This document shows, piece after piece, positions 8,538 through 17,410 of a stretch of 64,000 nucleotides of DNA. Both the position numbers and the translations under genes were made by a program. Source of the stretch: Stieleria neptunia (GTDB lineage Bacteria; Planctomycetota; Planctomycetia; Pirellulales; Pirellulaceae); the NCBI RefSeq assembly GCF_007754155.1, contig NZ_CP037423.1, forward strand, positions 5,362,865 to 5,426,864, given 5' to 3'. The notes below the pieces were generated by a model. That model was not told where the DNA came from and did no database searches. It saw only the letters and a list, made by a program, of their open reading frames with translations. Position 1 is the stretch's first letter, and every line of letters begins with the position of its first letter.

Positions 8538-11500
8538 TTGAAGTCCTTTGCAACTTTCATCGCGTCATCGCTCGTCACCGTTTGCTTGACAATCCATGTC
8601 AGCGCGATCGAACCCGTGCAGCTGCGGTGCGAATACGTCGAGAACCCTGTGGGGATTGACATCACCACGCCGCGTCTGAGCTGGCAAATCGCATCCAGCG
8701 AACGTGGTCAAACGCAGTCAGCCTACCGTGTCACCGTGGCATCCACCGCCGAAAACCTCGCGGATAACATCGGGGATCTTTGGGACTCGGGAAAAGTGGC
8801 TTCCGATCAGACGCTCTTCGTTGAATATGCAGGACAGCCGCTTGAGAGTCGCCAGCAGTGTTTTTGGACGGTGCAGGTGTGGGCCCCCGATGAATCCACT
8901 CCGACGACCGGCAAACCAGCTTCGTGGTCGATGGGACTGTTGGACGACTCGGATTGGTCCGCCCAATACATCAGTTTTCGCGATGATTTCCCGATCCACA
9001 AGGACGTCAAAGAGCTTCACCTTCCTGCGGCAAGACAATATCGCAGAGAATTTTCCGCGACCAAACAAGTCAAGCGTGCGACGATCTACGCAACCGCACT
9101 CGGCATCTATGAATTGCATCTCAACGGTACCCGCGTCGGCGATGCCTTGTTTGCCCCCGGTTGGACCGACTACCGACAACGTGCCTATTACAACACCTAC
9201 GACGTCACCAACTTGGTTCAATCCGGTGACAACGCGATCGGCGCCTGGGTCGCCGACGGCTGGTACAGCGGCTATGTCGGCTTCGGCTTGCTGACGGGAA
9301 TGGGAACGGAGAAGACCGGTCGCGCAACGTACGGCAAAACGCCCGCGCTGATGTCGCAACTGGAAATCGAGTACACCGACGGGACAAGACAAGTCATCGC
9401 GACCGATGAGACCTGGAAGGTCACCGGCGATGGACCGATTCAAGAAGCCGACTTGCTGATGGGCGAATCCTATGACGCTCGAAAAGAACTGGATGGATGG
9501 GCGACGGCCGGATTTGATGACAGTCGCTGGCAGTCGGCAATCCTTGCCATAGACAACGGCAGCCAATCCGCAACGTTTTTTCAGCGTCGTAACCCGACGA
9601 AGCCGGGCGGGGGTGTGAAGAATCTGGGTGCCCAACGGGACCTCGGCTTCAAGCGTCCCAAACTGGAAGCCTTCCCCGGTGTGCCCGTTCGGGTGACGGA
9701 AGAGATTCCGGCCAAGCACGTCACGGAGCGTGAGCCGGGGACGTTCGTGTTCGATCTCAAACAGAATTTCGCGGGCACGATTCGGCTGAAGGTCAAAGGC
9801 GAAACCGGCCAACGGATCCAGATTCGCTACGGTGAAATGCTGCATCCGGATGGTCGGCTGATGACTGAGAACCTGCGGAAAGCCCGCGCGACCGACTTTT
9901 ACACCTGCAACGGCGATCCCGACGGCGAAATCTACGTCCCACGGTTTACCTTTCATGGATTTCAGTTTGTCGAAGTCGCCAACTTTCCGGGCCAGCCATC
10001 GCTGGATACCGTTACCGGGCTGGTGCTGCACAGTGACACGCCGTTGACCAGCGAGTTTGAGTGCAGCGACCCAATGGTCAATCAGCTCTTCAAAAACGTC
10101 GTTTGGACGCAGCGTTCCAATTTCCTGGATCTGCCCACGGACTGCCCGCAGCGTGACGAGCGGATGGGTTGGACCGGTGACGCACAGGCTTACGTGGCGA
10201 CCGCGGCCTACAATGCGGACATCGGTGCGTTTTATACAAAGTGGTTGCGCGAGTTGATGGAATCGCAGCGTCCCAGCGGTGCGTTCCCCGGCTACGCGCC
10301 GTTTCCGTTCCAGCATGGCTGGGATTTCGGTACGGCCTGGGCGGATGCGGGTGTCATTTGTCCGTGGACGATCTGGCAGTTCTACGGCGACACACGAGTG
10401 ATCGATGATTGTTGGCAGCCGATGACACGGTTCATGCGTTGGCGCAAGCGAACCAGCGTCGGCGATCTTGGCATCACGCACGGAAACGCCTGGGGCGATT
10501 GGCTTGCCCAAGGTGCCGAAACGCCGCTCGACTATATCGACACGATTTATTATGCGATTTCCGCCCGGATGATGTCCGAGATGGCCGACGCCACGGGAAG
10601 ACAGTCCGAGGCACAAGCATACCGAACGCAGTTTGAAAAGACGAAAGCCGCCTTCCAGGCGAAGTATCTGAACGACGACGGCAGCATCAATGTCAACACG
10701 CAAACCGCTCATGCCCTTGCTTTGTTCGCCGATCTAGTCCCTCAAGATCAACGTGCGTCGACCGGACAACATCTTGCGACGATGCTTGGCGAAAATGGCA
10801 ACCACATGGCAACTGGGTTTCTCGGCACCCGTCCCCTGTTGCCAGTTCTTTCGGCCTCCGGCCAGCATGACTTGGCGACGTTCCTGCTGCAATCGCGAGA
10901 GTTCCCTTCCTGGGGTTACGAAATCGCTAATGGAGCGACGACAATCTGGGAACGCTGGGACAGCTATACCAAAGAAGATGCGTTCGGCCGACACAACGCC
11001 GCGATGAATTCATTTTCTCACTATGCGTTTGGTGCGGTATGCGAATGGATGTTTGCCACCTTGGCAGGGATTCAATCGGACGGGCCGGGATTCAAAAAAA
11101 TCATCATTCGCCCGACGCCACCGTCACCGGGCAGCAATGCGATGCACGAGCCGATCCACTGGGTGCGTGCTTCCTACCAGTCGATCCGAGGCACGATCCG
11201 CAGCGATTGGAAACTGGCCGATGGCCGTTTCCACCTGAGCGTTTCAGTCCCTGCCAATACAACGGCGACGGTTTACCTTCCGACCAGTGACACGGGCAGC
11301 ATCACGGAGAGTGGCAACCCTCTCAAGGGACATCGACACGTGAGTGTCCTCCGCAGTGATGCCAACGTCGCCGTTCTGGTGGTCGCATCGGGCAGCTACG
11401 AGTTTTCTGCAACCAGCGGTATCGCTCCGGCATCCGTCGCACTGAAGACATCGCAGCCCAAAGACAACTCGATCAATCCCAACGGCATCGACCTGAGCGA

Positions 11501-11930
11501 CGCGACCAAGCTGGCGTCATGGGATTTCACGAAACCGTCAGACCTGGCGAAGTGGGCGGAGCGGAAAAGTGTCGAGATCCGCCAGCGAGGCGGCAAGGCA
11601 TTTTTGCTTGCCACTGGAGAGGATTCGCAGATGGCGGCAAGGCTTGGCACGCCGGCCTCGGGAAAGCTGGTCATTGAGTTGCGTGCGATGCCGGCAAGGG
11701 GCGCGACCAGTCAGTTTTTCTGGGCACAACCCGGACGAGGTTTCAACGGCCAGCAACAAAGCAAACGGACGCTTCGAGAATCCGATCAGCTGAACGCCTA
11801 CTTGTTTTTGATTCCCGGAGAACAGCGCGTCGGCAAAATTCGTTTCGATCCATTCGCAACCTATGACCGGTACGCCGACGTTGGCGAAATGCTGATCGAA
11901 TCAATCTCTGTCTATCAGCTCGCACAGTGA
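8538..11930 (+). CDS. Secreted alpha-L-rhamnosidase, GH78
   Basis: A 1130-aa exported glycoside hydrolase that removes terminal alpha-L-rhamnose. The frame opens at a TTG (8538) preceded by GGTGGG. This start is chosen because it yields a clear signal peptide (MKSFATFIASSLVTVCLTIHVSA) and no ATG does. Order: a beta-sandwich of the Bac_rhamnosid_N type (about 170-350), a concanavalin-like domain (about 360-480), the (alpha/alpha)6 catalytic domain (about 490-850) with DCPQRDERMGWTGD holding Glu541 as likely general acid, HGNAWGDW, and TIWERW holding Glu805 as likely base, then a beta C-domain. An extra module at about 975-1130 (SQFFWAQPG, IRFDPFATYD) resembles the C-terminus of the sulfatase at 12799. 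It follows rhaA and the permease on the same strand. Confidence 0.93.
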   Translation: MKSFATFIASSLVTVCLTIHVSAIEPVQLRCEYVENPVGIDITTPRLSWQIASSERGQTQSAYRVTVASTAENLADNIGDLWDSGKVASDQTLFVEYAGQPLESRQQCFWTVQVWAPDESTPTTGKPASWSMGLLDDSDWSAQYISFRDDFPIHKDVKELHLPAARQYRREFSATKQVKRATIYATALGIYELHLNGTRVGDALFAPGWTDYRQRAYYNTYDVTNLVQSGDNAIGAWVADGWYSGYVGFGLLTGMGTEKTGRATYGKTPALMSQLEIEYTDGTRQVIATDETWKVTGDGPIQEADLLMGESYDARKELDGWATAGFDDSRWQSAILAIDNGSQSATFFQRRNPTKPGGGVKNLGAQRDLGFKRPKLEAFPGVPVRVTEEIPAKHVTEREPGTFVFDLKQNFAGTIRLKVKGETGQRIQIRYGEMLHPDGRLMTENLRKARATDFYTCNGDPDGEIYVPRFTFHGFQFVEVANFPGQPSLDTVTGLVLHSDTPLTSEFECSDPMVNQLFKNVVWTQRSNFLDLPTDCPQRDERMGWTGDAQAYVATAAYNADIGAFYTKWLRELMESQRPSGAFPGYAPFPFQHGWDFGTAWADAGVICPWTIWQFYGDTRVIDDCWQPMTRFMRWRKRTSVGDLGITHGNAWGDWLAQGAETPLDYIDTIYYAISARMMSEMADATGRQSEAQAYRTQFEKTKAAFQAKYLNDDGSINVNTQTAHALALFADLVPQDQRASTGQHLATMLGENGNHMATGFLGTRPLLPVLSASGQHDLATFLLQSREFPSWGYEIANGATTIWERWDSYTKEDAFGRHNAAMNSFSHYAFGAVCEWMFATLAGIQSDGPGFKKIIIRPTPPSPGSNAMHEPIHWVRASYQSIRGTIRSDWKLADGRFHLSVSVPANTTATVYLPTSDTGSITESGNPLKGHRHVSVLRSDANVAVLVVASGSYEFSATSGIAPASVALKTSQPKDNSINPNGIDLSDATKLASWDFTKPSDLAKWAERKSVEIRQRGGKAFLLATGEDSQMAARLGTPASGKLVIELRAMPARGATSQFFWAQPGRGFNGQQQSKRTLRESDQLNAYLFLIPGEQRVGKIRFDPFATYDRYADVGEMLIESISVYQLAQ

Positions 11931-12138
11931 TTCACAGATCTTCGATGCACTCTGTTCCGAACCGATTTCATTGCCTCGACGCCAAGCTGTCTTGCAACAT
12001 TACGAGGTATGTCGCATGACTTAGTTAAGTCGGCGGCAGGCCATCGGGAACACTGAACGACGGCCCCTATTGGTGGCGTTTCCGGACAGCCTAAGCATCG
12101 CGGCGTACGGACGAGTGATGAAAGCGAACAGATGGATA

Positions 12139-12168
12139 GCCACAAAAAACACGAGAAAACACAAAAAT
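12139..12168 (+). repeat. Left terminal inverted repeat of the GxxExxY unit
   Basis: Thirty bases beginning gccacaaaaaacacgag. They pair with 12587-12616 in inverted orientation, with only two mismatches, at positions 20 and 21 of the repeat. It lies 30 bp beyond the stop codon of the enclosed gene. Confidence 0.9.
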
Positions 12169-12198
12169 CCCGCAGCAAGAATGGCAGTTCCTGCAGCG

Positions 12199-12588
12199 TT
12201 AAAGGAAATCAACAGTCATTAAATACTTTTTCACCTGTAGTTTTGCTGCACCAAAATTGATCAGTAGGCCGGTTTCGATTCTGGACGATTTAAGGTAGCC
12301 AAGAATCTGCGCGACGTGTTCGTCGGTCGTCGCTTTGCATGCTTTGAGCTCGACGATGAGGCAGTCTTCTATGAATAGATCGGCGAAATATTCACCCAGG
12401 ACCGTTCCGTCTTCATCGTAAACCGTCAATGGATGCTGCTGCCGCACCTTCAAACCTTGCTTGCCAAGCCGATTAACCAACGCATTCTCATAAACCTTTT
12501 CGAGGTGACCGTTTCGGTGGTACTTATGAATCGCAAAGCTTGTTTCTCTGACAATGTCACACAGTGCGTTAATATTTCCCCAGCTCAT
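12199..12588 (-). CDS. GxxExxY protein (predicted PD-(D/E)XK-type nuclease fold)
   Basis: A 129-aa cytoplasmic protein of the GxxExxY family, whose function is not established. The name-giving motif is present as GHLEKVYENAL. A PD-(D/E)XK-like core is visible: Asp in EYFADLFI, then ELK in LIVELKA, followed by a Q..YL element in AQILGYL. The ATG at 12588 is preferred over an in-frame extension to 12642, because the extension is simply the translated inverted repeat and its flank. The start codon overlaps the inner edge of the right 30-bp repeat, so the repeat probably also carries the promoter or leader. The gene is antisense to all surrounding carbohydrate genes. Confidence 0.88.
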   Translation of the reverse strand: MSWGNINALCDIVRETSFAIHKYHRNGHLEKVYENALVNRLGKQGLKVRQQHPLTVYDEDGTVLGEYFADLFIEDCLIVELKACKATTDEHVAQILGYLKSSRIETGLLINFGAAKLQVKKYLMTVDFL

Positions 12589-12616
12589 TTTTGTGCATTC
12601 TCGTGTTTTTTGTGGC
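12587..12616 (-). repeat. Right terminal inverted repeat of the GxxExxY unit
   Basis: Inverted partner of 12139-12168 (28 of 30 identical). Its inner end contains the first bases of the gene's ATG, which ties repeat and gene together physically. Confidence 0.9.
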
Positions 12617-12798
12617 GATTGACCAAACCCCAACTTGGCCAATCTTGTCGATCTGTCGAAGGGCTGTCCACAATTTCGCGAGCGGTTTCTATTTGAGAAT
12701 TGGAATTTTTCGGCAGCGCGATTCTACTGCCAAACGAAACAAGCCTCCCGAGTCGCATCATACACCCCACATCCTTGAATTCATGGTGCCCCTTGAAC

Positions 12799-14748
12799 AT
12801 GACAAACAACACAGCGAACGATCGGCTACTGACTTTGCTCGGATGCACGTTGGCAACGTGGCTCTCGCTGATTCCCACCGTGTCAGCGAAACCGAATGTC
12901 GTCTTTATTCTTGCCGATGATCTTGGCTGGAGCGACACGACGCTTTATGGCACGACGTCATTTTATAAGACGCCGAACATCAAGCGTCTGGCCGCCCGCG
13001 GCATGACGTTCACCCGCGCTTACTCCGACAGTCCGTTGTGTTCGCCCACGCGAGCCAGCATTCTGACCGGACTGAGCCCCGCGCGACATGGAATCACGAC
13101 GCCGAATTGCCATTTGCCGATCGTCACCCTGGCGGCAACGGCCACGCCGTCCGGCCCTGCCAACCAAAAGGCGACGATTCCCAAACCGGTGACTCGGTTG
13201 AAGACAGACTACTACACGATCGCCGAGATGTTCAAAGACAACGGCTATGCAACGGGGCACTTTGGAAAGTGGCATCTGGGTGCTGAACCCTATTCGCCGC
13301 TTGAACACGGATTCAACGTGGACGTTCCTCATCATCCGGGTCCAGGCCCGGCGGGCAGTTATGTTGCCCCTTGGAAGTTCAAAGACTTTGACCACGATCC
13401 GGACGTCCCCGACCAGCATCTGGAAGACCGGATGGCGAAAGAAGCCGTAGCGTTTCTTCAGCAGCACAAAGACGAACCGTTTTTCCTGAACTACTGGATG
13501 TTCAGCGTGCATGCGCCCTTCGATGCAAAGCAATCGCTGATCGACAAGTATCGCAAGCAGGTCGACCCGAACGATCCGCAGCGCAGCCCAACGTATGCCG
13601 CCATGATCGAAAGCATGGACGATGCCGTCGGCACGTTGCTCGATACGCTCGACCGGCTTGGCATCGCCGACAACACGATCATCGTGTTCGCTTCCGACAA
13701 CGGTGGAAACATGTACAACGAGGTCGACGGTACATCGGCGACCAGCAACGCTCCGCTTCGTGGCGGCAAGGCCACAATGTACGAAGGCGGAGTCCGCGGC
13801 CCCGCCATCGTGGTCTATCCCGGGCATGTCAAAGCCGGGTCTCGAAGCGACGCTCGTATTCAAACCAGCGACTACTACCCGACTCTGCTGGAGTTGCTCG
13901 AAATCAACGCGCAGCCGGAACAGACGTTCGATGGGATCAGCATCACTGCAGCACTCGACGGCAAGTCGCTCGATCGAGAAGCGATTTTCACTTACTTCCC
14001 ACACTCGCCGCGGATCCCCGAGTGGCTGCCGCCGGCGGTGAGTGTCCATGCGGGCGACTGGAAACTGATTCGTGTTTTCTTCGGCGGCGATGGCGGCAAA
14101 CACGACTACAAGCTTTTTCATTTGCGAGAAGACATCGGCGAACGGAACAATCTCGCGAAGGTACACCCAGAACGGGTGCGCCGACTGGACGCGATGATCG
14201 ACGAGTTCCTGAAGGACACGGGGGCGGTACTTCCCTTGCCGAATCCTAGATTTGATCCGGCCAAGTACGATCCGAACCAAATCGGCAAGGCCGCGTTGAA
14301 GGGCACAGGAACGAATCAAAAGAAGCCGCGGCGCAACGTAAAGCCCGTCGCAGGCTGGAAGCCCGGCGGCACCTGCGAACTGACGCTCGAACAGGGGGCG
14401 CTGATCGTGACGAGCGTCGGAGGTGATCCGTACCTGAGCTTCACGCTGCCTGACCCTGTCAAAGAGAAATCGCTGATGCTGAAGTTCAGCCTGGCGTCGC
14501 GAGCCGGTGGCCACGGACAGATTTTCTGGCAGGAGCAGGGGGTTGCTCCGCCTTTTTTAGCGGATCGCTCCAAGCACTTTGACGTTCACCACGATGGCGA
14601 AGCACACGAGTACAGCATTTCATGGACTGCCGACAATCCCGTCTTGGCAATCCGCATCGATCCGGCGACGGCAAAAGGTCGCGCTCGACTTTCCAACATC
14701 CGGCTGACCACCGACGACGGCGAGGAGGTCTACCGATGGAAATTCTGA
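12799..14748 (+). CDS. Secreted sulfatase (arylsulfatase type) with C-terminal accessory domain
   Basis: A 649-aa exported formylglycine sulfatase. The ATG at 12799 ([16 protein letters not shown]) gives a signal peptide ending VSA-KPN; the longer frame to a TTG at 12700 lacks this logic. The metal-binding motif [11 protein letters not shown] is followed by the sulfatase signature CSPTR, with Cys81 as the residue converted to formylglycine. Further motifs are GHFGKWHLG and FASDNGG. The catalytic body ends near residue 500. A linker and a beta-rich domain follow (about 525-649: [19 protein letters not shown]) that resembles the C-terminus of the upstream rhamnosidase. The gene is first after the GxxExxY unit and is followed by a DUF1080-GH78 fusion, so it probably desulfates a rhamnose-rich glycan. 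The exact sulfate position cannot be inferred. Confidence 0.92.
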   Translation: MTNNTANDRLLTLLGCTLATWLSLIPTVSAKPNVVFILADDLGWSDTTLYGTTSFYKTPNIKRLAARGMTFTRAYSDSPLCSPTRASILTGLSPARHGITTPNCHLPIVTLAATATPSGPANQKATIPKPVTRLKTDYYTIAEMFKDNGYATGHFGKWHLGAEPYSPLEHGFNVDVPHHPGPGPAGSYVAPWKFKDFDHDPDVPDQHLEDRMAKEAVAFLQQHKDEPFFLNYWMFSVHAPFDAKQSLIDKYRKQVDPNDPQRSPTYAAMIESMDDAVGTLLDTLDRLGIADNTIIVFASDNGGNMYNEVDGTSATSNAPLRGGKATMYEGGVRGPAIVVYPGHVKAGSRSDARIQTSDYYPTLLELLEINAQPEQTFDGISITAALDGKSLDREAIFTYFPHSPRIPEWLPPAVSVHAGDWKLIRVFFGGDGGKHDYKLFHLREDIGERNNLAKVHPERVRRLDAMIDEFLKDTGAVLPLPNPRFDPAKYDPNQIGKAALKGTGTNQKKPRRNVKPVAGWKPGGTCELTLEQGALIVTSVGGDPYLSFTLPDPVKEKSLMLKFSLASRAGGHGQIFWQEQGVAPPFLADRSKHFDVHHDGEAHEYSISWTADNPVLAIRIDPATAKGRARLSNIRLTTDDGEEVYRWKF

Positions 14749-14921
14749 ACGCTTTCCGTTCATGCGACTCGATTCCCTCGAAGACCAAACCGATTGCCGA
14801 GGATCGGCACTGGCTGATCGCATGCAACCCCGGCGTGGATTCCATCCGTCAGTTTGCTGCAGAACATTGATTTTCACGCAGAGGCACGACCGTGCTGCTC
14901 CCAAACAACCTGGTTTTCAAC

Positions 14922-17390
14922 ATGAGATTTCGAATGGTTCTCTCCATCCTCGCGGTGATTCTGATCGCGGAGGTCGGTGCCGCCCAGACGCCAGCGGCAT
15001 CGATCTCGAAACCGGCGATCGATCCCAACGGTGAATCGGGATACCGTGCGCTGCTCAGCCGCGGGTACACGCCGTTGTTCAATGGCCAGGACCTGACGGG
15101 TTGGCGAAACCCGTACCCTCACGGCGAAGCCAAGGTCGTTGACGGAGAAATTCACCTGCTCGCGGATAAAAAGTTCTTTCTGGTCACCGAGAAAACCTAC
15201 TCGGATTTCCGGGTGAGCGTTGAAATCCACCTTCCCGAAGGCCCAGCCAATTCGGGAGTCATGTTTCGATGTCACGTCGACGACGACGCGGAGAAGAAGG
15301 TCTACGGCTACCAGGCTGAGTGTGACGGTTCGGATCGGCGCTGGTCCGGCGGGTTCTTTGATGAAGCCAGACGCCGATGGATTTGGCCCAGCACCAAAGG
15401 GCGATCAACGGATCAATTCCTCGCGCACGCCGAAGAATCGCAGCAATTCTTCGCAACGCCACGTGTCCGCAATGCGCTCAATCGCAACGGATGGAATCGC
15501 TACGAAATCACTTGCCTTAAGGATGTCATCCGGATTGAAGTCAATGGCGTGGAAACCGTTCGATTTCGCGATGCCACCGACGCGAGCGGTTACATCGGAA
15601 TTCAGCATCACGGTGAAGCGGGCCAGACCTATCGCTTCCGCAATCTGTTCATCAAGGAGTTGCCCGAGATTCCTGCCGACCGCCATGTGGCGTTGACCGA
15701 GCAGCAGCCTGTGTCCATCAAACGAATCAATGAGACGGTCACGCAGATCGATTTTGGGAAAGCAGCCTTCGGCAACATCGTCATGCCCGTGCCACCGGGG
15801 CGAGGAACAGCGAGCGTGCATTTCGGGGAGAAGTTAAAAGACGGCCGAATTGACCAAACTCCGCCGGGCACCGTTCGATACGGAATGACCCCCATTCGTC
15901 TGGGTCAGCAACTCGGCAACTGGGTCGTACCGGCTCCGGTTGACACCCGTAACGTTGCGCAATCCGGCTTGATGAACGCGAACCCGCCCGCGGTGCTGAC
16001 GCCACCGGCTTGGCAGTCCGTGATGCCGTTTCGCTGGGTCGAGATCGAAGGAGTTGCCGCCGACTTTCCATTCGATCTCGTTCGCCGGCGTGCCGCTTAC
16101 TCGGCAACCTGGAACGACGACGCGAGTGCATTCGAGTGTTCCGACGAAACACTCAACCGCATTTGGGATTTGTGCAAATACAGCATCAAAGCGACCACGT
16201 TCGCTGGTGTTTACGTCGACGGCGACCGCGAACGCATCCCCTACGAAGCCGACGCGTATTTGAACCAGCTCAGCCACTACACGACCGACGATGACGTCCA
16301 AATGGCTGCCCGGACGTTTGACTGGCTGATGGAAAACGGAACGTGGCCGAGCGAATGGTCACCGCACATGGTGTTCATGGCACATGCCGAGTGGATGTAT
16401 TCCGGCGACACCGAATGGTTAAAACATCGGTACGAATCGTTGAAGTCGAAAACGTTGATGCACCGCAGCGGCGACGACGGATTGGTTCGCAGCGATGAAG
16501 CCGATCAGAATCGACACGACATCGTCGACTGGCCAAAGCAGGAGCGGGACGGGTTTGTGTTCACCGAAATCAACACCGTCGTCAATGCGTTTCACATCAA
16601 AGCCATGGAGCAGATGGAGGAAATGGCGCGGGCGATCGGCAAGCAGGCGGACGCCGAAGCTTTCGCGGCCCGCGTCAAACTGGCTCGCGCGTCGTTTCAG
16701 GATAAACTGTTCGATCAAGATGCCGGCATCTACCGCGATGGCATTGGGACCGATCACAGCAGCGTCCACGCCAATTTCTTCCCCCTGGCGTTCGGCCTGG
16801 TCCCTGCCGAGCAACGTGACGGCGTGCTGTCGTGGCTGAAGCAGAAGAAGATGCAGTGCAGTGTTTACGCGGCACAGTATTTCATGGACGCGCTGTTTAC
16901 GGCCGGAGCCGGCCAAAAGGCGCTGGACCTGATCCTGGCCGACGGCGACCGCAGCTGGAAACACATGGCCGACAGCGGGACGACGATCAGCTGGGAAGCG
17001 TGGGAAATGAAATACAAACCCAATCAGGACTGGAACCACGCCTGGGGCGCCGCCCCGGCAAACCTACTGCCGCGACACGTTCTCGGCGCCCAGCCGCGAA
17101 CGCCCGGTTGGACCACCGCCACGATTCGCCCGTGCCCCGGAAAATTGATGCTTGCCCACGGCAAGGTCCCGACGCCGCGGGGGCCGGTCGAGATTGACTG
17201 GACGAACAAGGCGACCTTCAATCTGTCGCTGTCCTTGCCCGAAGGCATGTCAGCCGTGGTAGAACTACCCGCCCCCGATGACTCCACCGGCGTCTTCGTC
17301 GACGGAGCACCACGGGCCGCGATCCAACGTGGCGACCGCTGGCATGTCGACGGGGAAGTCACCGGATCTGTCCGTTTCGAAGTGAAATAA
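14922..17390 (+). CDS. Secreted DUF1080 - GH78-like rhamnosidase fusion
   Basis: An 822-aa exported protein. The ATG at 14922 (MRFRMVLSILAVILIAEVGAAQ) supplies a signal peptide; an upstream GTG at 14892 is less likely. Residues about 45-250 form a DUF1080 jelly roll (YTPLFNGQDLTGWRN, GEAKVVDGEIHLL, NSGVMFRCHVDDD). Residues about 260-400 are beta-rich. From about 405 there is an (alpha/alpha)6 domain of GH78 type. Here the usual CPQRDER motif is replaced by YVDGDRERIPYEAD, with Glu437 a candidate acid, and DSGTTISWEAWEMK occupies the second catalytic region. It is therefore a divergent rhamnosidase, or a related activity. The downstream sulfatase starts 5-20 bp after its stop, so the two are in one operon. 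Confidence 0.88.
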   Translation: MRFRMVLSILAVILIAEVGAAQTPAASISKPAIDPNGESGYRALLSRGYTPLFNGQDLTGWRNPYPHGEAKVVDGEIHLLADKKFFLVTEKTYSDFRVSVEIHLPEGPANSGVMFRCHVDDDAEKKVYGYQAECDGSDRRWSGGFFDEARRRWIWPSTKGRSTDQFLAHAEESQQFFATPRVRNALNRNGWNRYEITCLKDVIRIEVNGVETVRFRDATDASGYIGIQHHGEAGQTYRFRNLFIKELPEIPADRHVALTEQQPVSIKRINETVTQIDFGKAAFGNIVMPVPPGRGTASVHFGEKLKDGRIDQTPPGTVRYGMTPIRLGQQLGNWVVPAPVDTRNVAQSGLMNANPPAVLTPPAWQSVMPFRWVEIEGVAADFPFDLVRRRAAYSATWNDDASAFECSDETLNRIWDLCKYSIKATTFAGVYVDGDRERIPYEADAYLNQLSHYTTDDDVQMAARTFDWLMENGTWPSEWSPHMVFMAHAEWMYSGDTEWLKHRYESLKSKTLMHRSGDDGLVRSDEADQNRHDIVDWPKQERDGFVFTEINTVVNAFHIKAMEQMEEMARAIGKQADAEAFAARVKLARASFQDKLFDQDAGIYRDGIGTDHSSVHANFFPLAFGLVPAEQRDGVLSWLKQKKMQCSVYAAQYFMDALFTAGAGQKALDLILADGDRSWKHMADSGTTISWEAWEMKYKPNQDWNHAWGAAPANLLPRHVLGAQPRTPGWTTATIRPCPGKLMLAHGKVPTPRGPVEIDWTNKATFNLSLSLPEGMSAVVELPAPDDSTGVFVDGAPRAAIQRGDRWHVDGEVTGSVRFEVK

Positions 17391-17410
17391 ACGCAATGAA
17401 AAGGATCAAT

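Larger units (their letters stand above)
12139..12616. mobile_element. 478-bp unit: GxxExxY gene between 30-bp terminal inverted repeats
   Basis: The left arm, 12139-12168, and the right arm, 12587-12616, are inverted copies identical at 28 of 30 positions (core gccacaaaaaacacgag). They enclose one gene on the minus strand, and the right arm overlaps its ATG. No transposase is present and I found no clear target-site duplication. The unit interrupts the carbohydrate locus between the rhamnosidase and the first sulfatase. Calling it mobile is inference from this architecture. Confidence 0.6.

Noticed and set aside
8718..10712. A 664-codon open frame on the minus strand inside the GH78 gene
   Set aside because: It is the antisense shadow of a clear rhamnosidase; no family motif, no start context, and the plus-strand product carries complete catalytic motifs.
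12199..12588. The name Fe3+ hydroxamate transporter, often given automatically to GxxExxY genes
   Set aside because: The protein is a small soluble 129-aa product with a PD-(D/E)XK-like core and no transporter features.
12958..14514. A 518-codon minus-strand frame inside the first sulfatase
   Set aside because: Antisense of a canonical sulfatase; Arg/His/Val-rich composition typical of high-GC shadow frames.
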